Source: Omphalotus guepiniiformis
Lineage: Eukaryota; Basidiomycota; Agaricomycetes; Agaricales; Omphalotaceae
Length of the DNA: 64,000 nucleotides
Assembly: GCA_028554645.1 (NCBI GenBank)
Contig: JAQOOI010000072.1
Span: forward strand, 372,001-436,000
Reading direction: 5' to 3'
Part shown: piece after piece, positions 1 to 12,520 of the stretch
How positions within the stretch are numbered: position 1 is the stretch's first letter
Layout: every line of letters begins with the position of its first letter
Translations under genes and position numbers: made by a program
The notes under the pieces: generated by a model
What the model was told of the DNA's origin: nothing
The model's input: the letters and a program-made list of their open reading frames with translations, nothing else
Databases searched by the model: none

Positions 1-1017
1 TTTGTTTGAAAACAGCTGCGGAGTATCTTCTTGCAGTTACTGTGCATTGCATATTGTTACATTTCGTGCTAAACAAAACAATGCTAATGGCACTAACCTG
101 CTTGTGGTGAAATAGACGAGGAACTAGAAGAGAATGACGGACTGAGAGACCGTATGGAAGTATTTAGACGAGAAAAGGTTCTGGACATGATTACGGTCGA
201 GGTTGAAGAGATGGATAGATGATAGTGCTTGAAGAGACAGCGTTGGCACCGCGCTGCTCGTCGTGGACGGCGGTCGGTGTCGTAGAAAAAAAGCAGCGGT
301 CACGTGGAGGCGTGATATCTGAAATGGTGCCGAGTCTGGACTCACTTAGTTCTGTTTCTCATTCTCATTCTTACCTACGAACTGGCTCTGAGTCTTTGGC
401 CCTGTCGAAAACGCTCGAAAAACTGGTTTTCATATTCCTTGGTTTTCGTTCGAGTCGATAATCTATGCGATGGGGTGAAACTTTCTCTCTCGAGTCTCAC
501 CTGGCTTCATATTCTTACTGCGGCCGGGATCGTGACTTCAAGGACCTACTCTATTCGTCCAACGGGTTGACTTGAAGCACCTACTCTATTCGTCCAACGA
601 ATTGGCTTCAAGTACCTACTTTATTCGTCCAACAGGTGCGACAAATCTCGAGGGACCTCTAAAACCAACTGTGGCTCGTGATATATGATATCCCAACAAA
701 GTTTCATATGTTGGACCTCTTCACAGAAGAGCTGAGTGCAATTGAAAGGTATGGATCGTGTTTTCTTCTTCCTATACTCACCGCCAATGTACACAGGGCA
801 TTGAAAAGCTTCTAACCCAAATGTTGATCTCAAAAAGTTCCGTTTGCGAGCAAAGCCACCGATCCGTAGCTAACAGCGGAAAGAACTGACGATCTGGCGC
901 CGGCTATTTAAGCGCACCAAACGAGACTGGCAATTGCATTTCTATATCCCAACGTCTTACCAGTTTCCCTGAGCAAAAAGCGTATTTCACTTTCTTGTTG
1001 CTTCGTCTTCATAAAAA
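1..1017. other. Upstream region without a recognised gene
   Basis: No convincing coding exon seen. It holds a short tandem repeat (536-643) and, near 904-910, a TATA-like ctatttaag about 110 bases before the FHA-like start codon, which may be its promoter. Confidence 0.4.
536..643. repeat. Three-copy tandem repeat, period about 36 bp
   Basis: Three diverged units each contain ACCTACT(C/T)TATTCGTCCAAC preceded by a CTTCAAG or CTTGAAG variant. It is a small local minisatellite with no evident function. Confidence 0.75.
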
Positions 1018-1645
1018 ATGAGTATTGTAACACCTCCGATGCTTAGTATCCAAGCAATCACTGGAAGCTTCTTCTTCCAGACGAAGTATATACCCCTCCC
1101 TAGCAACATCAAGGTCGTTCTTGGTTCTCAAGTCCAGGACCCGGTTTCCGGGTCTTCGTTACCGACACGCCGTGCAGCCCCTACGAATGGGTGGTTCGCT
1201 CCGAGGCCTGTACCGTCCGCGGATGGTTCTACATTACTATCGGCCTCTCCCATGTCTTTGGGCATAGCTCACGCTGAAATCTGGTGCAGTAACGGTCAGG
1301 TCTGTGGAATTTTGTCTTTGAGATTGTCTGCTTCTTTACCGACTCTTGTTTATTCAGATTATCATTCGAGATCTTGACTCGGCCTTTGGCACGTACGTTA
1401 ACGGTACGAAGATCAACACTGCCACTGTGCTCAGGACAGGGGACATTGTTGTATGTATCTTCATCGAACCTTCCCTTCCTTGCTATTTGCCGCTTGTTTC
1501 GGGAGCCTTCATTGTCCTGACGTACTCTTTTCAGATTTTTGGGTCGCAGCTGACCAGGAACGCTAATACACCGGCCTACGTGACCGAGGAACATCTCAAA
1601 CCCATTAGAGCTAAAGTCAGCTTGATCGGCGTGCCTGCGAGATGA
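1018..1645 (+). CDS. Small FHA-like domain protein with a degenerate phosphothreonine pocket
   Basis: Three exons (1018-1299, 1358-1450, 1535-1645) with clean GT...AG introns give 161 residues. The order of elements matches a forkhead-associated domain: an LSIQAITGSFFFQTKYIPLP opening, a VVLGSQ strand where FHA domains usually have G-R, an HAEIW strand, IIIRDLDSAFGTYVNG, then LRTGDIV and IFG. FHA domains bind phosphothreonine in signalling proteins. Here the usual Arg of the GR motif is Ser, the usual Ser of SxxH is Gly, and SxNGT has become SAFGT, so phosphopeptide binding is doubtful. A roughly 40-residue Pro/Ser-rich insert follows the second strand. The N-terminal half resembles fungal Far10/VPS64-type FHA proteins, but the long C-terminal part of those proteins is absent. 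It may be a truncated relic or a reduced paralogue. Confidence 0.6.
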
Positions 1646-4352
1646 AGGAATAATGTACTGGTTTTCGCATCTTTTCTTAGTGTCTTACCGTTCGCTGCAT
1701 TTTGAGCATAGTCCAGAGACTGTAGAATACAATACATAGACCGTGTAGTGTGACATGGAACATTGTCGAGTACACTCAATTCATCTCAGTTGTGTTTCTT
1801 GTTCTCGAGCAGGGAGTTATGCATTGATAAAGCAAAATCTAGTTCAAAATACCAGAGTCACCCAATTTATCACACCTGAACATGATCGTTCATTAGATCA
1901 AGCCACGAAGCAGATACAATGCTGTTGTAAGAGAATCATCACTTTAAAGGCTTCGCTTCGCCCTGAGGCCTGAATTCTGAGATCGGCTGCTATCCGTTCC
2001 AAACATAAGGGTACTATCGCGGGAAGGACGCCCGCAGCTACTTGATCGAGGCAGTTATAGTTCTAGGAGGTCGCAAGGGGTCGCACACTATCATTAGAAG
2101 TTAACGTCATTCATTTCGTTCCATGATATCAAACTTCTTTCATTCCCGTGCAAAACATGAGGTCGCTGTGAAGGGGGGTCGGCAGAGATTGGATTCTGAC
2201 AAATTACAATTGTCGAAAACTGGAATGTCAGGTCAACTCTGCAATCGTAAGATACTAGATAGGTCACTGACAGTTAACTGGCAATCTTGATATGCACTTG
2301 AAGGAGGTGCTTGAAGCTGGCAATCTAACAACGTTGTTGTATAAAACGCCCATGATCACACGTAAGACGCCAGTGAGAGCCCACAAGCTAAACATATATT
2401 TACAGTGCTGCAGAAGTAGGGCTTGAACGAATAGGTTTAATACGGTGCAGTATCTGATGATCTGTTAAATGAATTCCGGAGGGTTTGCGAGTCGTGATGT
2501 ATCTGATATCAGCCTACTCACGATGTCTTCAGTATCACACCCTCGAGTCCATCTGCCTGAATTGACACCTCTGAACCAGACATACTGATGATGGGAGAAA
2601 TTTGTGACCGAAGCACTCGACTTCTGATTGAGCAGGCGGATAGAGCTCAAGTTGTGAACGAAATGAAGGTCGTAAGAGTACCAGTCATTGAAGATACAGA
2701 GACCGAGTCTTCTAGACTTGAAGATGATATATAACCGTTAAGACCGACAACACGATGATCCAATGGGAATCATCCAATGAGAGCGACAGGTGATACAATT
2801 CTCTTCATTGCTGCGACCTCGTTAACCATGCCTTGGAGGCTTAGCAGAGTACTCTCTAGTCCGCATGGAGTGTATATTTTAATGCCCAACTGTGGCCGTT
2901 AGGTGATGGTAAGGGGGAACTTCATTACGCTTGAAGAACCGCAAGCTTTCATCGATGTTTTGAGAGTAGCATGCTACAAAAAATGAGCAGCACTTCAGCG
3001 AGCGACACTCAATTGGACGACATTTACCATACAAAAAGCGCGCCTTCGGAGTCATTAAACACAGTTTGTAGACACTGCACAATGAGTTGACTGGTCCAGT
3101 GCTTCAGAAGCAGTGAATGCATAGGTATGCACGATGGAAAGGTTGACGGAAAGTGCCAGCTACGTCGATTAGTATTCAAACAACTTCGGAATGTCTGGCC
3201 TCAGATGAAGCGAAAGAAGTTTCGTGTATCCGTCAAGCATACTACGCACTTCTTACCTTTTGACAGCCAATGACCAATGGTATTGGTTCCAACGTGAACA
3301 ACTGTTCAGCGAGTCATATTTCCTCCGGACTTTGAGTTTCCCGTCGCCCTAAAGGCGTATGTTAACTCGACACGTCCGTATGCAGAATAGCATCTGACTC
3401 AAATACGGACCTCGAATGGATGAGCGTCAAGATTTATCGATCAAAAGAGTCCACGATGGGCACGCGTTAGTAGGCTTGTAAGTTGTGCCATAGGGTCGAG
3501 CCTAGGCTGCATAGAACGGCCATACATATTGCTTTCCGCAAGAGATTGAGTGTCGTCTCGGTGCGACGTTCAACAGTAAAGCGTTGTATTTGTCGTGTCC
3601 AGCAGACAAGCTCTCAAGACCAGCATAATTGGATTCATGCCCTAAACAATTGGTCAGTATCTGAATGATCCAAGGAAAATCGACAACAAACTTGGCGCAT
3701 ATTGTAGCAATGTGTATTTCTTCACAGAATGACAAATTGCTTCGGTCTTTGAATTGAGGCTAGTAGTTCCTTTACCATGAGGCTGGTATTCACCTACCTC
3801 TATGTAGACCCCACCTAAGGGATAGAACAATCCCCTTTTCCCGTCCAAGCCCCGTCCATCAAACCGCTTCTACGCCACTCCTCTACTCAGCATAAACGCC
3901 ATCCTTGGGAGATCCATAGTGAGAACTTGATCCACGCCATGAAAGAAAGTGGTGATTTTCGTCGGCCAACTCGTCTACTTTCACCTTGATGACTCGCCGA
4001 CGTCCTGACTCCAGCTACTCGTCTGCACGCTGCATGCTGTCCATTCTACCAACCAATCACATCGGCCATTAGCATATAGTTACACATCCTGAGGTTTGAC
4101 CGTAGAAGAAGGACCCTACCCCAACGAGGTCAGGTTGGCTACGAGAATAAAACTCGTCACCCACGGAATGACACTGCACGACTGAGCAGTGTCGATCAGT
4201 CGCCAATCATGAGGCCGCTTGTAACATGAACACTGAACAGGCAGGACTTTTCCAGTGACTCGACATGACATCTTACTTTGGCCAACGAAGAGCATTGACG
4301 TCCCGAATATCTTCGTGACTCGTAATACATGCGCGCGCAAGATCCCAATCTA
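1646..4352. other. No recognisable gene
   Basis: Short open frames occur on both strands, but none has the codon pattern, splice-linked continuation or motif of a family I know. It may be degenerate intergenic DNA. Confidence 0.4.
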
Positions 4353-4791
4353 AGTATGGTTCACGCACATCTCTCCTGTGCTCCAAAAGGCGTGAATGCT
4401 GAGCTTAAGGACGGCTAACACAGACTTTCTTGTTCTGGGCCACCATGCTGGCGGCGTTCTTCCGCTGCAGAGAAGTACATGAGACCAAATGAAAGAACGA
4501 GACCCAAGAGAATATCGACCTTTCGAGCAGCATTCGGCGTATCGCGAAGTAAAAGATACGATTCTGGAGTTAGTATGGTTCACGCACATCTCTCCTGTGC
4601 TCGACAAGGCGTGAGTGCTGAGCTTAAGGACGACTAACATAGACTTTCTTGTTCTGGGCCACCATGCTGGCGGCGTTCTTCCGCTGCAGAGAAGTACATG
4701 AAACCAAACGAAAGGACGAGACCCAAGGGAATTATCGACCTTTCGAGCAGCATTCGGCGTATCGCGAAGTGAAAGATATGATTCTGGAGTT
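4353..4791. repeat. Tandem duplication, two units of about 219 bp
   Basis: Unit one (4353-4571) and unit two (4572-4791) both run from AGTATGGTTCACGCACATC to GATTCTGGAGT and differ at scattered positions and small indels. Small open frames across it are by-products. No coding role is seen. Confidence 0.85.
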
Positions 4792-5770
4792 AAAGCCTGA
4801 TAAGCAGATGCCCTTAATAATCACCATCGCCGTGATAAGGACAGAGCGTTATCAGGGAACGGCCTATGTACATATCGCACACTTTCGTGGAACATTGCCA
4901 TTGTAAGCGCGGCGGGTTATCATGGTTTTGACTTCAATGACATCGGGTTCAGTCTATATTCGCCCATGAGAAAACAATCAAGTTGAACGCGAATGAGACT
5001 CACATTGACCACGTCAACGGACTCGGATTGGTTTCTCTTGAGATGGTCCCGCCGTTGCGGCGCATACATCCAGCCTAGTGAGGAAGTCGGAGACTCAGCC
5101 GTTACCACGAAGCTCGCACGAATCTTTGCGCAGACTTTAATTGCTAGGAAGCGCGTTAGACGTGATTTTGGTTCGACATTTAGCGCTGCAGCTTTGGTTT
5201 TTGTCGTTTGGGTAGCGCGACTCCAACGAGCCACTCAGCGGCGGCAAGGTCAGGCAGGGATTGAATAGTGAATATTGGATGTGAAAGTATGAGACCGTGG
5301 GATTCAATTTTTTTGCTTGTTCTTCAATCATCATGCATCGACAGTCTTGCTGAATGTCAGAAGAGTCAACTACCATGCTGGTTGATATTTCACTTTGAGC
5401 ATGGTAAGTACTCATTTGTTCATAAGTTTGTTGTATTAGCTCACTGGTCTGTCAGGCTTCCGTTCGACATCGGCGGTCATGTTTTCAAGCCTGCTGGAAC
5501 TCGGTCATCGCGTCAGAGCCTTAGCAAGAGAATCGAAATCAGAAATGAATTAATCATATTCTGAAGAACATCGGAACCGAGGTCTTTGCAATGCAAAATC
5601 TGTTCACTGATAGGAAGTGCGCAAGAAAACGTGTCAACTTGACTGTCATGTTTCATGGAAGGCTCATGGTCGTAAATACGTCCAGAATAAAGTATCGTAT
5701 GATGTAAGTGTAGTAGGCTGCCAGGAAGGAACTGATCAAGCCTCTACCCACAAGGTCATCCAAGGTCTCC
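4792..5770. other. No recognisable gene
   Basis: Only short, unsupported open frames. It includes the downstream flank of the minus-strand membrane protein gene that ends at 5771. Confidence 0.35.
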
Positions 5771-7014
5771 TCAAACCTTTTCGTCATCTCCTGATTCCGA
5801 GTCAGTATCAGCACCCGGTTTCCTCTCACTATCATACTTCGCCCACGCACGACCTTGCGCTACGCGGTAAATAATAAGATAATTCGCGATGAGCTTCAGA
5901 GGGCTCTGGTTTCAGCACAATTCCACAAACCCCAGATACTTTCAAAATCAAAAACACACCTGAATGGACGGAGAGACACCCAACCATATCTGGCTTATTG
6001 GATGTCCAATAGCGAATGTAACCACCACCAACATCGAGATGACCGAATATAACGCCGCTGACTCGATGAAGATCGCACCGAAGGATACACTGGCTTGACT
6101 GTATTCGGAGGCGGTTTCACCCTGACGTCTGTACCACCAGATTCTTACGGTTATGAGTATGGTGACTACCATGTTAAGCACCATCGACAACGCAAAGTAT
6201 GGGGTGGCGAAGACTGCCGTGATGGAACCGAATAAACCTGTTTATTCAAGTTCACTCAAAATTGAATATGTTTCGTTTCTGAACACGAATAATTTGACCA
6301 ACCTGCGGGCCCTGTTGTTTGCAAAGCGAATAGGATGGCTAGGACTAAGAATTGACCTCAGTAGGTGGTTCACATATTATTCAAAGGGAACACATACTAA
6401 ACGAGCCCAGCAGCATGAGCGATGGCAAAACGATCGCGCCCAGAGCTTTCATTTGTGAACCCGGAACAGCTGCCCAGACGATATAGCAGCGCCAGATCTA
6501 TAGCAAAACCATGTACAAATCAAACACATAACATTAGAGATCACCACTGACCATTAATCCATCCGCCAAGAGATTACTAGCGATATACGAAGCTGTCGAG
6601 ACAACATTCGACGGCAATGCGAATTCCACTCCCAAAAACGCTATAACCCCTCCTGGATAGTTTCGATTATCGATGAAAGTGAGCTGGAGACCATATGCAG
6701 ACGTTGCTGTCCAAATTGTGTTCAAAGCGCAAAGAACCGTGAGGTAGAAGATGAACGGTTTTGTTAAACGGTGAGTTCGGTGACGATTCCATAGAATGTG
6801 AACGCAGGCGAGGTATAGAACGACTTGAATTCCTGAAGGTCGGGTGTATCAGCAAACACGGAGTATATAGCGCAGTGGAGTGTTTACCATAGCCTACTCC
6901 AGTCAAGTATCCGGAATTAAGGAAGGTCTTTTCGAGGAGAATATCAGAAGAGGTTTCATCCGTGGGTCCGTAATAGGTGCTGTTGAAGTTCTGAGTGCTA
7001 CCAGTGTCCGACAT
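5771..7014 (-). CDS. Multi-pass membrane protein, tandem paralogue 2
   Basis: A spliced minus-strand gene starting MSDTGSTQNFNSTYYGPTDE at 7014. Later exons carry hydrophobic spans including IWTATSAYGLQLTFIDNRNY (about 6660-6720), an IESAALYSVISMLVVVTFAI span near 6000-6100 and a final exon with ANYLIIYRVAQGRAW and an acidic tail ending at 5771. The order of hydrophobic segments suggests about seven transmembrane helices with an outside N terminus and a cytosolic tail, as in many uncharacterised Agaricomycete membrane proteins. It is clearly homologous, exon by exon, to the neighbour at 7781-9265, so the pair arose by tandem duplication. Its C-terminal tail is much shorter than the neighbour's. 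Function unknown; a receptor-like role is only a guess. Exon edges in the middle are uncertain. Confidence 0.65.
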
Positions 7015-7780
7015 GGCTGTTCCACCACACTATGGGGTTATCGAGAGGCAGTAGGAGGGATGTGATTGTGCGTAGAAGCCGCCTGAATAGGATCCATCTC
7101 GACGCATGTCCTCACTTTATGCAAGGTTAAGACCCAGGATTCTCACACAGTCCAAGTCTGGACAGGATATCAATACACCATCAATGGTTCACTTAAAGAC
7201 CCGCTGTTGATGAACCAACCTCCTCTCCTAGATTATGTAGTAGTGGGTCCTAGTTTGAGTTCTTGTTCCTGACTTTTTCCCTCTCAGGCCCAGTGACCAT
7301 CATGATCGCGAACCACATTTCGTGACGTGAATTAACGAGGGTTAGTGGGATCCCAGGTAAGTAATCAATCAATTAGGAAAACATATCACTGAGCTTTCGC
7401 CCTGCGCAGTCAAAGGTTGAATACATATTTAAATAGAGGCCGAAGAAAGTGTAGGGTGAAAGCTTGTGTACTTATTGGAATGGTGATATACTTGGTTGAA
7501 CACGAACTTGCGAAGCAGCAGACGGCACCATGTGCTTTCTTTCCTACTCTCTCAAGCCCGCAGTTAACAAGTCGGGCTTCAAGGCCCTTTCACCAGACAG
7601 GATCAAGCACGTAAATAATTATTACAAATTCTTGTCTACAAAAAAAAGTGATACTCAACCAAATAGATCATACCCTTACAACACAAAATGCGGTCAGCAA
7701 ATGCCTACAGCCTATGTACAAACAGGGTCCACCAAAACGCGATATAATTGAACCAATGAAATATGTTTCCGCACAACACT
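7015..7780. other. Intergenic region between the two membrane-protein paralogues
   Basis: No gene seen. It should contain the promoter of the gene at 5771-7014 and the 3' end of its upstream neighbour. Both are on the minus strand. Confidence 0.4.
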
Positions 7781-9265
7781 TCAGACTTGGCTATCCTTAC
7801 TCCAAGATCCGCCGTCATTCACAGTATGCACCGAGCGCATGATATGAAGAGTGCCAGAGTCCGAGTCTGCTTTCTCTGCCTTAACCCGTCCAAGTGGTAT
7901 ATCAAATGCTGTTTCTGAATCAGTGCTAGTAATCCCACTCCCGTTCCGAGAGTTAATCGTTGGAGGAGAAAACGATATTGAGCGGTTAACTGCCGTACGG
8001 CTGGGCTTTGACGTTGTAGCTGAAGCAGTGACGCTGTTGTCGCCCCATGCTCGTCCCTGAGCCACGCGATAAATGATCAAGTAGTTGGAGATCATCTAGA
8101 GTAAGAAAAGATATTCAGTTACTGATTTGTACGGTGTATCACCGTGAACTAGTTGTTGTTTGGCGCACCTGTGTAGCAGGCGCAAGGGACAACCAAATCT
8201 GGTTGATGGGATGTCCAAGCGCGAATGTCACTAGAAGCAGGACAGAAACAATAGAGTACATCGCGGCGGACTCGACGAACATCATAGCGAGGACTTCATA
8301 GTAGCGTAAGAAAGACCGATCTTCTCCGAATGCAGAGATCATCGAACGTCGGTGATACCAAATCTTCCCCACAATCAGAAAGGTCAGTATGATGTTGAGC
8401 GATAGAGAAATCGTGCTTTAAAAGAAACTGCTTAAGTTCGGTATCTCATTGCAGAGGCAAAGAAACAAACAAGTAGGGAACACCGAACGCGGCGGTGACT
8501 TTGCCGAATAGACCATTAGGCGAGCACGTTTCAATGCCAAACATGACTCCCATCACTAGAAAGAACGTCAAATCTTCATTTTAGACTGGGCGGGGAAACA
8601 ATTGAATATACCTATAGACGCCAATAGCATGACAGTGGGGAAGGCCATGACTATGTTAGCCATCTTGGAATGTGGTGCACCCCAGATCACTCGACATCTA
8701 TATAGCTAGAGGTGAAGCACTTGAAGTTAATTATTTCTTGAAAAATAGTGAGAAAGAAAAACACGAACCAAAAGTGCATCGGCCAATACATTCCCGAGGG
8801 TGAAAACAACTTGACCAACGATATTGAAAGGTCTCTGAAACTCGACATTCAAATACGCTATCGGACCTCCGGGACTATCGTCATCGGGTGCGGGGTAGTT
8901 TCTGTTGTCGATGAACGTAGATTGAAGACCGTACGCAGAGACTCCTGTCCAGATCGTATCGATTACTGACAGGACACTTATGTACGCAATTAAGAGTATC
9001 GCGTTGCGGCGGTAGCTTGGAGCGCTTCGGGCCCGTCCGAGCAGAATACGCACACAAGCTACGTAAAGGATGAGTTGCAAACCTATGTAGTACGAACAAG
9101 AAGAACAAGAGGTGAGTCGATAAGAGGGTGTATGCGAGTCGAAAACGAATACTAACCATATCCAAAGCCTGTCAAGTACCCAGCCGCCATGAAGGTCTTC
9201 TCGAGGAAGATTTCTGATGGAGTCTCGCCGATTGGGCCATAGTAAGTACTCGCCGAGTCGGACAT
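7781..9265 (-). CDS. Multi-pass membrane protein, tandem paralogue 1
   Basis: The minus-strand start at 9265 gives an exon beginning MSDSASTYYGPIGETPSEIF and ending in ...LTGFGY before a GT...AG intron (about 9155-9090). The next exon reads GLQLILYVACVRILLGRAR and continues through IDTIWTGVSAYGLQSTFIDN to about 8766. Further exons hold hydrophobic spans such as FVESAAMYSIVSVLLLVTFA and NQIWLSLAPATQ. The last exon (ending 7781) has ISNYLIIYRVAQGRAW and a roughly 90-residue Ser/Thr-rich cytosolic tail. Roughly seven membrane helices are expected. The family is common and uncharacterised in Agaricomycetes. The closest relative is the next gene downstream (5771-7014). The extended polar tail is the main difference and may be regulatory. 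Confidence 0.7.
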
Positions 9266-10278
9266 GATGTACAGGGGTTGAAGTGTGGCCTCGCAGCTGG
9301 ATTCCTTGCGACTTTAAGTAAAGAGGTCTTCCTTGATTCAAAAGGAGACCAGCATCTGATAGAATCAAGTTCATATGGACTTCGAACAATCCGTTGAGGT
9401 CTTGCGAAAGGAAAAAGAACAGCAAATGCACGCACATGATGCAACAGCAATGGGAATGAAGGATTCGACTGACCAAGTTATCTTTCTGTGGGCGTCATGA
9501 AGATATGATCATATCAATCATTCCGACATGTACAGCCTAGCCTGGGGATGGGGATGAGTCTTCTCCGACCGATCTACTGTACAAGCTTGCTTCCGGTCTT
9601 CGTGGTATTCTCGAGGAATTCAGTGATGCTCAGAAGGTACCAAATATGGCCCTTGACGTTCAAACCAATTGAAAAAATTGATGTCCTTCCACAATCGCCT
9701 ACGAATCACAAATCAGCCGGCTCATCCTGGTTCAACGTAGTTCAACTAACCGTGTGTTTGATGTATGCAAGAAGGGTCGAGAGACCTTGTGGTGGTAGGA
9801 AGGTGATGTCCTCACAAGTCTAGATGTCGCTGAACGAGAATCGACATTGTGGTTAACGTTGAACGCCGTGTTCCGGAGAAAATTCTCCCGCTGTCAATGG
9901 TATACGGATATGAACGTTATGAACCGTGATCTACCGTGATGCTGGTCTGATGCATATACCGCCTCTGTCCGATACAGTGCTCGTCTGGTTTTAGCACGTG
10001 GACGATACCAACTTCAAGCCGGCTTTCATCATCATTGCCAGCTTTCTTATTTCCGACTCCTTTCCCAGATCTGTCTGGTTTAAATCTACCATCAAAGATT
10101 CAATCATGATATGCATGATCACTAGTCCAGTTTTGTGTCGAGTATGCGCTGTAACTGCAATTTATTTTGTTCTTGCCGGAGGTAGAACATGAATGAGGAG
10201 ATTCTCAACTTTCTTTTACATTTGTTTCGCCTTACATTCACTCATATCTCTCTTACACAAGCCAAACGTACTCAAGCT
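9266..10278. other. No recognisable gene
   Basis: The region separates the minus-strand membrane protein gene from the plus-strand broken gene at 10279, so both promoters should lie here. No coding exon is supported. Confidence 0.4.
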
Positions 10279-10464
10279 ATGGTGTCCACCAACCTCCAAA
10301 CTTTCTGGACAATTGCAGTCTGCGTGATAGCCACCACAATCAATGTCTACGTCTTTCACGCCATGGATCTACCAAAGGTCATCACTTTTCGTGACGTTGC
10401 TAAAATGAGACGTCCCAACCAGTTCATTGGTCTCGAACACGTAGCATCTTTGGGTCCAGCAGAA
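10279..10464 (+). pseudogene. 5' fragment of an unknown secreted/anchored protein gene, cut by a Helentron-like insertion
   Basis: From ATG 10279 the frame gives an N-terminal hydrophobic segment (IAVCVIATTINVYVFHAM), then RRPNQFIGLEHVASLGPAE, and stops making sense exactly at the insertion edge (10464/10465). The coding frame resumes at 13920 after the insertion. The RPxQFxGLE motif is shared with the paralogue at 54115-55042 (RPSQFMGLEK). This is a conserved Agaricomycete family often found beside DUF3328 genes; I do not know its function, though a But2-like C-terminal domain is possible. The interrupted original codon context (gaa then cct gtg acg) is restored if the insert is removed, so the break is recent. 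Confidence 0.75.
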
Positions 10465-10477
10465 CTTGGACTGTCAG

Positions 10478-10497
10478 CCTGCATCACGGGATGCAGG
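10478..10497 (-). other. 3' terminal hairpin of left Helentron-like copy
   Basis: Perfect 8-bp stem with a 4-base loop, 13 bases inside the element's 3' end. It is conserved in the other copy at 53361-53380 with a changed loop, which suggests the stem is what matters. Confidence 0.75.
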
Positions 10498-11498
10498 CGG
10501 GAACGAATTCAGTTTTGGCAGCACATCTGTGCATGCAATACAGACAAAACTGTCACTGGACACAATTTAACATAAAATCTGAGAAAATGCTAAACATATA
10601 TTGAATCAATACCAAAATTTTTCATCATTTTTTTTGCTACTAATACTAAAATTATGTTCAAATTATAGTAAATTGTATCAACACAATACCTTCATTTCTC
10701 CAACATCAAACACAGTTATTTACAGTGAACAGATCTTGAACAAATATCAAAAATCATTTATCATAAATTCCATAAAATCTTATCATTATTTTTGGGAAAA
10801 GTGTTTAAAATAAATATTGAATTTTGGATGCAATTATGTTAATCAAGATCATGATTGTTTCATCATAAAATACAGAGACAAATGGAAAAGGTGTGTGGAA
10901 ACTATGCTAAAGCAATTCAAAATCAATTCAGAATAATAGACAGGATATTACTGTGAACTTATGCCCAACAAATGTGAAACTAATGTTAAATGTTTCTAAA
11001 GTAACATTCATGTTTTGCTTGTGCAAATATACTGAAGATATGCTGAACAAATAAGATATATTCAGAGTTAAATACAGAGAGAAATAGAATAGATGTGTGA
11101 AAAATATGCTAAACCAATTTAAAATTGATTCAGAATAACAGACAGAAAATTACTGTGAACTTATGCTAAACATATGTGAAAGTAATGTTAAATTTCTAAT
11201 GGTAAAATTTATGTTTTGGTTATTCATATATACTAGCTATATGTTGAACAAATAAGAAAACTATGATAAACAGGATCATTTATGTATATAGTCTGTGTAT
11301 ATGGATACAGTTGTACATTAGGTGAATTCATCTTGCATATCCCATGTGTATACATCCAGGATGCATCTGCATGGACCTAGTAGATGGACACTGATATCTC
11401 TGTATACAGAACAGAGGGGTTAATATATACAAACTTGTGTACAGAAGGTGTTTCCAAGGTGAGGTATATACAGACAAGGTATACACCCATATAAACTC

Positions 11499-12076
11499 TG
11501 TATACACCCTGTATACATGTCACCCTGTATACCTGTATACACTCTGTATACACCTGTGTACACCCTGTATACACCCTGTATACACCCTGTATACACTCTG
11601 TATACACCCTGTATGCACTCTGTATGCACTCTGTATGCACTCTGTATGCACTCTGTATCCACCCTGTATGCACTCTGTATCCACCCTGTATCCACCCTGT
11701 ATCCACCCTGTATGCACTCTGTATACACTCTGTATGCACCCTGTATGCACCCTGTATCCACTCTGTATGCACCCTGTATACATCCTGTATACACTCTGTA
11801 TCCAGCCTGACCCTGTATACACCCTGTATACACCCTGTATACACCCTGTATGCACCCTGTATGCACCCTGTATGCACCCTGTATGCACCCTGTATGCACC
11901 CTGTATACACCCTGTATGCATCCTGTATACACCCTGTATGCACCCTGTATACACCCTGTATACACCCTGTATGCACTCTGTATGCACTCTGTATGCACCC
12001 TGTATACATCTCACCCTGTATACACCCTGTAGTACACCCTGTAGACCTGTATACACCCTATATACACTCTATACAT
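11499..12076. repeat. 11-bp minisatellite array (left copy, array 1)
   Basis: Units of CACCCTGTATA with variants (CACTCTGTATG, CATCCTGTATA, CACCCTGTATC). Because 11 is not a multiple of 3 and no register makes a stop, long open frames appear in all frames on both strands; these are not genes. Confidence 0.9.
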
Positions 12077-12382
12077 TATTTTTGAGAAAATTGTTTAAAA
12101 TAAATATTGAATTTTGGATGCAATTATGTTAATCAAGATCATGGTTGTTTCATCATAAAATACAGAGACAAATGGAAAAGGTGTGTGGAAACTATGCTAA
12201 AGCAATTCAAAATCAATTCAGAATAACAGACAGGATATTACTGTGAACTTATGCTAAACAAATGTGAAACTAATGTTAAATGTTTCTAAAATAACATTCA
12301 TGTTTTGCTTGTGCAAATATACTGAAGATATGCTGAACAAATAAGATATATTCAGAGTTAAATACAGAGAGAAATAGAATAG

Positions 12383-12520
12383 CACTGCAAACAATTCAAC
12401 ATAAATTCCATGGGAAAATGTTAAAAATATGGTGAAATTACATCAAAAGTTTAATTTTCATGTTATTTCACCATATTTGTAATATTTTTCTGTGGGATTG
12501 ATGTTGAATTCTTGGCGGTG
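12383..12520. mobile_element. 138-bp MITE with CACTG-type ends
   Basis: A near-palindromic insert: CACTGCAAACAATTCAACAT at the left and GATGTTGAATTCTTGGCGGTG-like sequence (positions 12500-12520) at the right are inverted repeats, and the centre is also self-complementary. It sits in one of two duplicated blocks; the other block (around 11091-11100) has the uninterrupted sequence. Comparing them shows a 3-bp target duplication, TAG. CACTG termini with a 3-bp duplication fit a non-autonomous CACTA/EnSpm-type element. Confidence 0.7.

Noticed and set aside
11377..12132. Long Cys/Tyr- or Gln/Gly-rich repeat proteins in the minisatellite
   Set aside because: An 11-bp unit without stops makes open frames in every register on both strands; there is no start context, no splice structure and no non-repeat domain.
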